Notes under the pieces: generated by a model
Database searches by the model: none
Told to the model about the DNA's origin: nothing
Seen by the model: the letters and a program-made list of their open reading frames with translations, nothing else
DNA from: JALXCG01 sp026991065 [NCBI: Gemmatimonadota bacterium]
GTDB taxonomy: Bacteria > GCA-2686955
Assembly (NCBI GenBank): GCA_026991065.1
Contig: JALXCG010000693.1
Coordinates: forward strand, 1 to 12,794
DNA length: 12,794 bases
Direction of reading: 5' to 3'
Position numbers and translations under genes: made by a program
Shown here: in pieces, positions 1 through 6,743 of the stretch
Numbering within the stretch: the first letter of the stretch is position 1
Layout of the letters: each line of letters begins with the position of its first letter

Positions 1-287
1 CCTTCATCAGCCCCTATGTGCGTGATCGCGACATGGCTCGACGGATTGCCGGTGGAGCGTTCATCGAGGTCTATGTTTGCCCGCCTTTGGAAGTATGCGA
101 AGAGCGCGATCCCAAGGGGCTCTACAAAAAGGCACGCAGCGGTGAGATTCCCAATTTCACCGGTATCAGTGCCCCCTACGAAGCGCCGCCCTCGCCCGAG
201 CTGGAGATCAACACCGGTGAGATGACGGTTGAAGAGGCGGCCGAGAAAGTTGTCGCATACCTGCGGGAGCATGGCATCATCCGCTGA
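1..287 (+). CDS. cysC: Adenylylsulfate (APS) kinase, C-terminal part
   Basis: This is the 3' part of a gene cut by the window start; the reading frame begins at position 3 and ends at the TGA at 285-287. APS kinase phosphorylates adenosine 5'-phosphosulfate with ATP to give PAPS in cytoplasmic sulfate activation. About 94 residues remain. They begin [10 protein letters not shown], matching the family's conserved 'FISP(F/Y)' strand. Next come an [20 protein letters not shown] block and then '[19 protein letters not shown]', the usual substrate-lid and C-terminal signature. The ending, with [22 protein letters not shown], is also typical of the family. The ATP-binding P-loop half lies outside the window, so it is unknown whether this is stand-alone CysC or the C-terminal domain of a CysN/C fusion. 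The aldolase gene starts about 33 bp downstream on the same strand. Confidence 0.93.
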   Translation, partial: FISPYVRDRDMARRIAGGAFIEVYVCPPLEVCEERDPKGLYKKARSGEIPNFTGISAPYEAPPSPELEINTGEMTVEEAAEKVVAYLREHGIIR

Positions 288-320
288 TGTCGCTTGGTCC
301 CATGATGGGCGGATCTGCGC

Positions 321-1034
321 GTGCAAGGTGAACTGGGCACTCGGGAAGAGATTGTTCGAACTTGCGCGCGCATGTACGAGCGCGGTTACATCGTTGCCGG
401 AGACGGCAACGTTTCGGTGCGCGTGGGGCGTGACCGGGTTGTGGTAACACCCGCCGGCGCGCACAAAGGGATGTTGCGGCCGGCCGATCTGGTTCTCACC
501 GATCTGCGCGGTGTTCCGTTGCGGGGAGGAAGCCCCAGCAGCGAAATGCGCATGCATGTCGAGGTCTATGCGCGCCGGCCCGAGGTGCGTGCCGTGGTTC
601 ACGCGCACCCACCCCATGTGTTGGCGTTCAGTGTCGCCGGGCAATCACTGGGGCAGTGTATTTTGCCGGAAGTGGTGTTTGCCTTGGGGCGCGTCGCGCA
701 AGCCGGCTATGCGACTCCCACCACCAGCGAGGTTCCACGGATCATCGCCGAGCATGTGGCCCGGAGCAACGCATTGATTCTGGATCGCCATGGGACCCTC
801 ACCCTGGGCGAGGATCTGGCGGCAGCCTTCAACCGCCTGGAAACGCTGGAGCACACCGCCAAGATCACCTGGCTGGCTCGCGCCCTGGGGCCGATCGCAC
901 CCCTGCCGGCGGAGGAGGTGAAACGGCTCCACGCGCTGGCCGAGGGGATCGGGCTCCAGCGAGCCTACCCGGACTGTGCCGGCTGCGACGTTTGCTCGGG
1001 GACCGAAACAGGCGGGACGACGCCATCGGGGTAG
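321..1034 (+). CDS. Class II aldolase/adducin family protein (L-fuculose-phosphate aldolase-like)
   Basis: A 237-residue, zinc-dependent class II aldolase-type protein, close to the usual 210-240 residues. Visible motifs are GDGNVS (27-32, phosphate binding), TPAG (43-46), SSE (73-75, with E75 the expected catalytic acid), HAH (94-96) and HG (157-158). H94, H96 and H157 are the expected zinc ligands. Family members cleave sugar phosphates such as fuculose-1-phosphate or act as related decarboxylases or dehydratases; the substrate cannot be read from sequence. The GTG at 321 is the chosen start: an in-frame TGA at 303-305 rules out anything longer, GGCGGA sits about 7 nt upstream, and the N-terminus TREEIVRTCARMYERG fits the family. 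The tail carries C219-x2-C222-x2-C225, which is not part of the core fold. The gene probably shares a transcript with the upstream APS kinase gene. Confidence 0.88.
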   Translation: MQGELGTREEIVRTCARMYERGYIVAGDGNVSVRVGRDRVVVTPAGAHKGMLRPADLVLTDLRGVPLRGGSPSSEMRMHVEVYARRPEVRAVVHAHPPHVLAFSVAGQSLGQCILPEVVFALGRVAQAGYATPTTSEVPRIIAEHVARSNALILDRHGTLTLGEDLAAAFNRLETLEHTAKITWLARALGPIAPLPAEEVKRLHALAEGIGLQRAYPDCAGCDVCSGTETGGTTPSG

Positions 1035-1048
1035 CCCGGCAGTGCACG

Positions 1049-1074
1049 GGCGCTTTGTGCCAGCGGCACACGCC
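1049..1074. terminator. Stem-loop between convergent genes, possible bidirectional terminator
   Basis: TGTGCC (1056-1061) pairs with GGCACA (1065-1070) across an AGC loop. The outer GGCG (1049-1052) can pair with CGCC (1071-1074), leaving a 3-nt bulge. The structure lies between the stop of the + strand aldolase gene and the stop of the - strand operon, where a shared terminator is expected. No T-run follows on either strand, so an intrinsic terminator is only weakly supported. Confidence 0.3.
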
Positions 1075-1148
1075 ACCGCGAACACCGGAAGTGCTTGCGA
1101 GTGGCAGTGGGCCGGTAAGTTGCCGCGCCTGCCCGCACCAAAGCGAAG

Positions 1149-2264
1149 CTACTTGAGCAGGAGCATGGAGCGCTCGATCACCTGTCCCTCGGCCTGCAGG
1201 CGGTAGAGATAGACACCGCTGGCCAGGTTTTCCGGTTTCCACCCGATGGTGTGGCGCCCGGCCTGGTGAACGCCGTCGGCCAGCGTGGCGACTTTGTGAC
1301 CGGCGAGGTCGTAAACGCTCAGATTGACGGGTGACGCCTCGGTCAGTTCGAAAGTGATCGCCGTGGAGGGGTTGAACGGGTTGGGCGCGTTCTGGCGCAA
1401 CGCGATCTTGCTTGGGGCGGCCGGCGCCTGCGGGTTCTCATCGGCGATGCCGACCAGTGCCGGATACCAGTCGTCGAGTTCCAGTTCAAGTGTCGGGTTG
1501 GTGTCGTCCATCTCGAAGGTCAGATTGGCGAAGCAGTCGTTGCCGTAAAGGTTGCGCAGATCCTGCCACATCCAGTGGGTGGCGTCATCCCAGGCGGTGC
1601 AGGGATCGCCGAGAATGTCGAAGCGCTCAGGCTTGGTGTCGGCGTGGGCGCGGTATTTGTAAGCGATGGTTCCCTTGGGTGTGGTGCCGGCCGGGAAGAG
1701 GAGCGATACAGACCAGGTGCCGTCGCCGTTGTCAACGAGTTGGGTGTTGTCGTCGTCCCAGTTCAGGGGCGCTGCGGCGCCCCGGATCGCCATCTGATCG
1801 ATGGTGCAGGTCGCGCAGTCATCATTTTCCAGGACGTTGAAGGTGACTGTCACATCCTGTGATGTGAAACCGGCGAAATCATTGAAGTAGACCAGATCCA
1901 GCACCTTGTCTTCACCCTCGAAGAGGAAGGTGCGGTTGTTGATGCTTTCCCAGGTCAAGTCACCCCCCGAGACAATGACGTATTTGAACTCGACCGTGGT
2001 ACCGGCGTTGGAATTGTCGAAATCCAGAATGGTCTCATAGACCCCCGGGTTGAGAACACTCTCGGTCAGTACATTGTCGCTGAACCAGTCCAGCGGAGCG
2101 ACGCTGCCGCGGACAACGACCTGGTCGCCGCTGCCGGGATCGAACGCACCGATCTCCTCCTGGGCGGACATGTCCACCTGGAAGAGCACCGCGGATGTGT
2201 CGGCCAACGCGACCGTCGATGAGGCTGCCAGCGCAACCGCCATGAGCGTTAACATCTTTTTCAT
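1149..2264 (-). CDS. Secreted two-domain starch-binding-like protein with type A sorting C-terminus
   Basis: About 371 residues. A Sec signal peptide (MKKMLTLMAVALAASSTVALA) is followed by two similar beta-rich modules, about residues 25-130 and 133-260. Each starts with a 'V-x-F-x-V' type strand and carries a 'VVRGSVAPLDWF' or 'AIRGAAAPLNWD' segment and a 'KY(V/R)' strand. This resembles the E-set/CBM folds of SusE/SusF-type starch-binding proteins; that assignment is by pattern, not search. The second module has several cysteines (DDCATC, DPC, NDC) that may form disulfides. The last 85 residues hold NAPNPFNPST, VYDLAGHKVATL, SGVYLYRL and the ending MLLLK, the hallmark of type IX type A sorting / FlgD-like domains. 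Two adjacent ATGs exist (2267, 2264). GGAGG at 2271-2275 is 3 nt from the first and 6 nt from the second, favouring 2264. It is the last gene of the run, about 110 bp after the PorV-like gene. Likely role: surface binding of an alpha-glucan. Confidence 0.82.
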   Translation of the reverse strand: MKKMLTLMAVALAASSTVALADTSAVLFQVDMSAQEEIGAFDPGSGDQVVVRGSVAPLDWFSDNVLTESVLNPGVYETILDFDNSNAGTTVEFKYVIVSGGDLTWESINNRTFLFEGEDKVLDLVYFNDFAGFTSQDVTVTFNVLENDDCATCTIDQMAIRGAAAPLNWDDDNTQLVDNGDGTWSVSLLFPAGTTPKGTIAYKYRAHADTKPERFDILGDPCTAWDDATHWMWQDLRNLYGNDCFANLTFEMDDTNPTLELELDDWYPALVGIADENPQAPAAPSKIALRQNAPNPFNPSTAITFELTEASPVNLSVYDLAGHKVATLADGVHQAGRHTIGWKPENLASGVYLYRLQAEGQVIERSMLLLK

Positions 2265-2270
2265 CATCTA

Positions 2271-2275
2271 CCTCC
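2271..2275 (-). promoter_or_regulatory. Strong ribosome binding site of the two-domain secreted protein
   Basis: GGAGG on the minus strand is the clearest Shine-Dalgarno sequence of the operon. It lies 6 nt before the second of two tandem ATG codons, so translation most likely begins at 2264 rather than 2267. The last gene can therefore be translated without coupling to the PorV-like gene. Confidence 0.7.
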
Positions 2276-2343
2276 GGTTAGCCTCTGGTCGCACTCGTGG
2301 AGCGATTCCTTCCTGCGAACCAGTGCCTGTCCAAGAATCGAAA

Positions 2344-2358
2344 TCCGCTCGAAGCGGG
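2344..2358 (-). terminator. Intercistronic stem-loop, possible weak terminator or attenuator
   Basis: CCGCT (2345-2349) and AGCGG (2353-2357) form a perfect 5-bp stem with a 3-nt loop. In minus-strand RNA it reads CCGCU-UCG-AGCGG followed by AUUUCGAUUC. It lies about 20 nt past the stop of the PorV-like gene, in the widest gap of the operon. The stem is short and the U-stretch interrupted, so it may only reduce read-through or protect the 3' end. Confidence 0.25.
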
Positions 2359-2378
2359 CTGGTGAAGTGCCGAAGAGG

Positions 2379-3494
2379 TCAGAACTCCAGCCCGAGCGTG
2401 AAGAATTGAGTGGTGTCGAGACGCCCATAGTCCGCCCAAGCATAGTCGATTCGCAGCGCGCCGAAACCGCGAATCTCCCAGTTGATCCCGGCGCCGGCGG
2501 TGAGCCCGCCTTCTACCGCGTCATCCCGCTCAATGTCGAAGCCGACCCGTTCGGCCAGATTGCGCGGGCTCAGGTGATTCCAGCCCAGTCGCACAAAAAG
2601 GATTCGCGACAGGGCTGCTTCCAGACCCAGGTTGAGCGACTCCAGGTTGTCGTTCGGATGGATGGCATCAATCGCGGCGCGGATCGGCAAAACCGTGGAT
2701 TGCAGAAGATCCAGAGCGATCCCCGCGCGGAAGGTGAGCGGCAGATTCCAGGAGTTGACGTCGAGATTGGCCGGGGTGTTTTCGTTGTTGCCATCGACAC
2801 CGCCATCCAGGTCCTTGGTGGTGAGCAGGTCCAGGCCATTCATCTGCATTCGCGTGCCGAAGTTGGAGATCGCTGTTCCGATGGTGAGGTTTCGCCACGG
2901 GATGCGGTAGAGCGTGCCGATGTCCAGGGCCCAGCCGTCGGCTGACTCATGCCAGATCGACTGGTGGACATATTTGGCCTGCCCGCCGATGGAGAAGCGG
3001 TCGGTGAGCGAGGTCGCATAGGAGAGGGCAAACGCCAGATCACGGGGTGTGAAATGTTCGCCGGTTCCCTCCTGCTCCAGCACGGTCGTCACCTCCATGC
3101 GGCCGGCATCCAGGAGCGTCAGTGAAGCACCCGCGGTTCCACCGGCGATTCCCGGCAGCACCACGCTGGCGTATTCGAAGTTGATCCCGGCGAGCCACTC
3201 GGCGTGTTGAAAGAGAAGTTGGGGGCGTTCCAACTCGGCCACGCCGGCAGGATTCCAGAACAGAGCGCTGGCGTCGTCGGCAACTGCGGAGAAGGCGCCC
3301 CCCATCGCGGTTGCGCGGGCGCCGATTCCCAGGGTGAGAAAGGGCGCGGCCGTGGTCCCGACATTGGTCTGGGCCGCGGCAGCGGGGAGCAAGGTGAGTG
3401 AACTCAGAGCCATCGCTCCGAGCCCCAGGGCCCGGGAGAAGGCCCGCCGGCGCCGGCGGTGGCTAGGCATCGAATGGAGGAAAAAGCGCGTCAT
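2379..3494 (-). CDS. PorV/PorQ-family outer-membrane beta-barrel protein
   Basis: A 371-residue protein with a basic N-terminus (five arginines at 13-17), a hydrophobic signal segment and a likely cleavage after 'LLPAAAA'. The mature start holds the family signature: 'PFLTLGIGARATAMGGAFSA' then 'VADDASALFWNPAGVAEL'. This is the N-terminal pattern of PorV/PorQ (UPF0164-like, FadL-type fold) barrels. Alternating beta strands follow, and the protein ends in FFTLGLEF, with the C-terminal phenylalanine typical of barrels folded by BamA. In type IX secretion PorV binds sorting-domain cargo at the outer membrane; several lineages also carry many PorV paralogues of unknown role. The start codon overlaps the stop of the 1078-residue protein gene (ATGA, 3494-3491), indicating translational coupling. 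A second ATG at 3470 gives a shorter signal peptide but has no better ribosome site. Confidence 0.85.
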   Translation of the reverse strand: MTRFFLHSMPSHRRRRRAFSRALGLGAMALSSLTLLPAAAAQTNVGTTAAPFLTLGIGARATAMGGAFSAVADDASALFWNPAGVAELERPQLLFQHAEWLAGINFEYASVVLPGIAGGTAGASLTLLDAGRMEVTTVLEQEGTGEHFTPRDLAFALSYATSLTDRFSIGGQAKYVHQSIWHESADGWALDIGTLYRIPWRNLTIGTAISNFGTRMQMNGLDLLTTKDLDGGVDGNNENTPANLDVNSWNLPLTFRAGIALDLLQSTVLPIRAAIDAIHPNDNLESLNLGLEAALSRILFVRLGWNHLSPRNLAERVGFDIERDDAVEGGLTAGAGINWEIRGFGALRIDYAWADYGRLDTTQFFTLGLEF

Positions 3495-6400
3495 TTGATC
3501 ACCGCGAATTTGCCGATATGCTCACCGTAGCCCGGTGCATCGACATGGTAGAGGTAGACGCCGTAGGCGATATCCAGATTGTCGCGAGAGCGGAGGTTCC
3601 AGTAGGCGAAGCCGCTCATGTCGCCGCTGTCTTGATGCTCGATCGTATCCACCAGCTCGCCGCGGATCGTGTAGATGCGAATGGTTGCCGCCGGTGGCAA
3701 GTGGGTAAACATGATGCGCCGCTCGCCACGCTCCTGGCCGATGCTGCCGGCCGGCTCCAGCGCATTGCCGGCGACGTAGGGGTTCGGCACCACCTTGATG
3801 GCGGAGAGATCGTAGTTGCTGTTTTGCGCGCTGGCTTCGGCCGGCGAGGTCTGCAAGAGGTAGAGATCGCCGTCCTCGCCGCCGCGGAAGGGGATGGTGG
3901 TGTGGGCGGTGTAGACCGCGCCGTCCGGAGGCGCCGCGCCGCCGCCGTCGTCGATCGCCAGGCTCCAGGTGGCGAGCAGCGTGTCGGGGTGCGCGGGGTC
4001 GGGTTGGAGCAGAATGATCTGGTCTCTCGGGTCAAGCACACCATCCTCCGACCCCAATTCCCACCAGGCGAAAGCGACCGGTCTCTCAACCCCGCCGGTG
4101 ACGTCGACCACATTGAAGTGGGTATCCACAGCCGGGAGGACAATCGAACCCACCAGATCCTGGACCTCGAACTCGGTCGCGCGGCCGGAGATCTGGTCGG
4201 TAATGCGCAACTCGAAAACCCCGGGCCAGGCATGCCCGTGAGTGCGGCGGAAATTGAACACGCGCGGCTCCACCGTGTAGACATCGACCGGCGCGTTGCG
4301 CCAGGTGGAGAGCGAGTCGATGGCTTCCACCGGCCCCTGCCCCTCCATGGCCAGGCGAATGCCATCGAAGAAGTCATCCGTCGGACCGCCGGTGACGCGC
4401 CGGGAGTTGCGGACCAGGAGCGAGTCGCTGTCCAGGTCGCGCACTGAGTAGCCGGCCGTCATGCGCGCGCGGAGCGTGTCGCCGTCCCAGTAGGTCGTAT
4501 CGCTGAAACTGATTTCGTAATTGGCGCTGCGCACCTTGGTGGGATCGACAATGTCGACCCTGAGGGAACCGGTCGCGCTGCCCGCCTGATGCTCCAGCAG
4601 GTCCACCGTCGCGTCGGAAAACCCACCGGCGACGGTTCCCGGCGTTGCCGCCACCGTATTCTTGTCGAAGAGCAGCACCCCCCCCTCCAGTTCGGTGATC
4701 GACTTGGTGGTCTCCGCCGGTTGGATCAGCTTTTCCACACTGCCGTGATCGTAGGCCGTGACCGCGTAGTAGTAGGTGCGACCGTTGACCACGTCGGTGT
4801 CTTCATAGACATATTGCAAGCCGGTGTCCTTGCCGAGGAAGAACTGCAGCCCGCGCCCCTCGATCGGGATCTCGAAAAAGTCGAAACGACCGTCGATCAG
4901 ATCGAACTGTGCGATCGGCTTGGAGAATGTCTTGCGCCCTTTGGCATCGGTGATGGTGAAGCTCTCATTGAAGAAGGGTTCGGTGGAGCGATAGATCTTG
5001 TAGCCCTCGAAATCGCGTCCGAGAACATCATCGACGCTGTTTTCCGAGTCCTTGCCGTCCCAGTAGAGCGTGACCTTGCTGGAATCCGCCACCGCCCATA
5101 CTGTGGGCAGTGCCGGTGGCCGCGCGAAATTGTAGTTGTCGTCGTAGATCTTCTGCGCCGTGCGCTTGTTGTTGACGATGTCCTCCATGTCGTCACCAAA
5201 GACCAGGGCCATGGAGAAGCGCTGGGTTTGGCCCGCCTTCAGTGGGAAATAGCCGGAACCGTAAATGAAATCGCCGTCCTCCGCGCGCCCCGGCACGACA
5301 TCGAAGCGCCCCGGTTCCATGCGCGTCCACTGATCTTCATCGTCATTCATGCGCAGGGCGCTCGATGGCGCGAAATAGTCGAAACTGGTAAGCCCGATCT
5401 GGTCCGATTCATTCACGTCGGTGGCGTCGAAATTGCGCTCACCCGGCGTGGGGATGCCGTCCCCTTCGCCTTCGTCGCCGGTTCCCGGAACACCGTCGGC
5501 ACCGGTGTCGTTCAACAGCGGATCCCAATCGCCATCATTGTCGATGCCGTCGTCGCGACGCTCATCGATCATTTCATCGATCAGACCATCGCCGTCGTTG
5601 TCGATGCTGTCGGCATAGGCGAGGCCGACATGTTGCGGCCCCTCGTCGATGAGTCCATTGCCGTTGTCGTCGATGCCATTGTTGGGTTCCTCTCCGGCCA
5701 GCATGTCGTAGGTGATGAGCGGACTGCCCTCTTCGCCGTCGCCGTCGTCATCGATCCCGTTGAAGGGATTGCCGGGCGATTCGAGAAATGCGTAGCCGAC
5801 ATAGCCGACATTGGCGTCACCCCAGGCGTCGGAGTGGTTGTCTTTGTCCCAGGAGTAGGTGATGTCGTCTTCGAGATCGAAAAACGCCAGGTCGTCGTTG
5901 GCGTCGTTGCGCCCGCCGGAGAGTGTACCCACCACCATGCCGAAGACGACCTTGTCATAGTCGTGGACCGAGATGTTGGTCACCTCGTAGAGCCAGAAGA
6001 TCACATCCTCGGCGAGAAAGTGCGACCACTGCAGACCGCGCACCTTGACCAGCAACCCCAGCCCCATCCGCTCCGGATCCTCCGGGTCGGGCAGCCACAG
6101 AATTGTGCCGTCGTCGGCGCGATTGAACTCGGCGTCATTCGCATCGTCCATGTAGTAGAACGATTCCTGGTCGGCATTGCGCACGTCGCGGCCGAAGTAA
6201 CCGTTCCATTGCCCACCCCAGGAGAGGGGGCGATCGGGCCAACTCGCCGGCCACGTGGTGGGCAGGTGGCTCATCGCCACCCCGGGACCATCCTCGGCGA
6301 GGAACCCCGGAACCGGCTCGAAGCCCCAGAAGACCCCGCCGCCGGGGCCATCCGAGTTGCCCCGCGGACCGTCGCAGGTCACCACCGAGTGGACCGTTTC

Positions 6401-6727
6401 GCCCTTCAGATTGGTGTATTCCACCCCGACCAGCGGAGTGACGTCGCCCACATACTCGTGCCCGGTCCCCTTCGGCCACTCGCCGGAGACCTCGCCGACA
6501 TTGGCGACCAGACCGAAATTGTAGAAAACCGTGGCCACCTTGTTGCCGTTGTGCATCCCCTTGCGGCGCCAGGTGGCGTTGCCCTTCTCCAGGTCGGAGA
6601 GTTCCTGAGTGAATGCGGGCAGAGCGGAACCGGCGACGACCGATCCCAGAACCAGCGCGCCGAGCCAGCGGCGCGGAGAGTTCAGGCGGAAGTGCGAGGC
6701 TGTTTTTCGATTGCGCTGGAGATCCAT
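3491..6727 (-). CDS. Large secreted surface protein: calcium-type repeats, FN3-like domain, sorting-type C-terminus
   Basis: A 1078-residue exported protein. The N-terminus (HFRLNSPRRWLGALVLGSVV...FTQ) is a signal peptide cleaved near residue 41. Residues about 45-320 form an aromatic-rich domain I cannot name. Residues 323-401 carry four aspartate-rich segments: NGIDDDGDGEEG, NGIDDNGNGLIDEG, SIDNDGDGLIDE and DGIDNDGDWDP. These match thrombospondin type 3 / dockerin-like calcium-binding loops. About 535-663 looks like fibronectin type III (VTLYWD, GYKIYRS, TYYYAVTAYDHG). The last roughly 100 residues (VVPNPY, TIRIYTIRGELVDTI, YGVYLYHV, ending GKFAVIK) resemble FlgD-like sorting domains of FCB bacteria. 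It begins 16 bp after the receptor gene and overlaps the PorV-like gene by 4 bp. Function is unknown; a surface-exposed partner of the receptor, or PorV cargo, is inference. Confidence 0.8.
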   Translation of the reverse strand: MDLQRNRKTASHFRLNSPRRWLGALVLGSVVAGSALPAFTQELSDLEKGNATWRRKGMHNGNKVATVFYNFGLVANVGEVSGEWPKGTGHEYVGDVTPLVGVEYTNLKGETVHSVVTCDGPRGNSDGPGGGVFWGFEPVPGFLAEDGPGVAMSHLPTTWPASWPDRPLSWGGQWNGYFGRDVRNADQESFYYMDDANDAEFNRADDGTILWLPDPEDPERMGLGLLVKVRGLQWSHFLAEDVIFWLYEVTNISVHDYDKVVFGMVVGTLSGGRNDANDDLAFFDLEDDITYSWDKDNHSDAWGDANVGYVGYAFLESPGNPFNGIDDDGDGEEGSPLITYDMLAGEEPNNGIDDNGNGLIDEGPQHVGLAYADSIDNDGDGLIDEMIDERRDDGIDNDGDWDPLLNDTGADGVPGTGDEGEGDGIPTPGERNFDATDVNESDQIGLTSFDYFAPSSALRMNDDEDQWTRMEPGRFDVVPGRAEDGDFIYGSGYFPLKAGQTQRFSMALVFGDDMEDIVNNKRTAQKIYDDNYNFARPPALPTVWAVADSSKVTLYWDGKDSENSVDDVLGRDFEGYKIYRSTEPFFNESFTITDAKGRKTFSKPIAQFDLIDGRFDFFEIPIEGRGLQFFLGKDTGLQYVYEDTDVVNGRTYYYAVTAYDHGSVEKLIQPAETTKSITELEGGVLLFDKNTVAATPGTVAGGFSDATVDLLEHQAGSATGSLRVDIVDPTKVRSANYEISFSDTTYWDGDTLRARMTAGYSVRDLDSDSLLVRNSRRVTGGPTDDFFDGIRLAMEGQGPVEAIDSLSTWRNAPVDVYTVEPRVFNFRRTHGHAWPGVFELRITDQISGRATEFEVQDLVGSIVLPAVDTHFNVVDVTGGVERPVAFAWWELGSEDGVLDPRDQIILLQPDPAHPDTLLATWSLAIDDGGGAAPPDGAVYTAHTTIPFRGGEDGDLYLLQTSPAEASAQNSNYDLSAIKVVPNPYVAGNALEPAGSIGQERGERRIMFTHLPPAATIRIYTIRGELVDTIEHQDSGDMSGFAYWNLRSRDNLDIAYGVYLYHVDAPGYGEHIGKFAVIK

Positions 6728-6743
6728 GAAGAAAACGCCGCTC

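Noticed and set aside
2315-2327. Sigma54-like GGCAC...GC element before the two-domain secreted protein gene
   Set aside because: The distance between the GG and GC elements is one base short and the flanking consensus is poor.
3435-3460. Twin-arginine-like motif (RRRRRAF) in the PorV-like signal peptide
   Set aside because: Outer-membrane barrels are exported unfolded through Sec, and the full Tat consensus after the arginines is missing; the arginines are a basic n-region.
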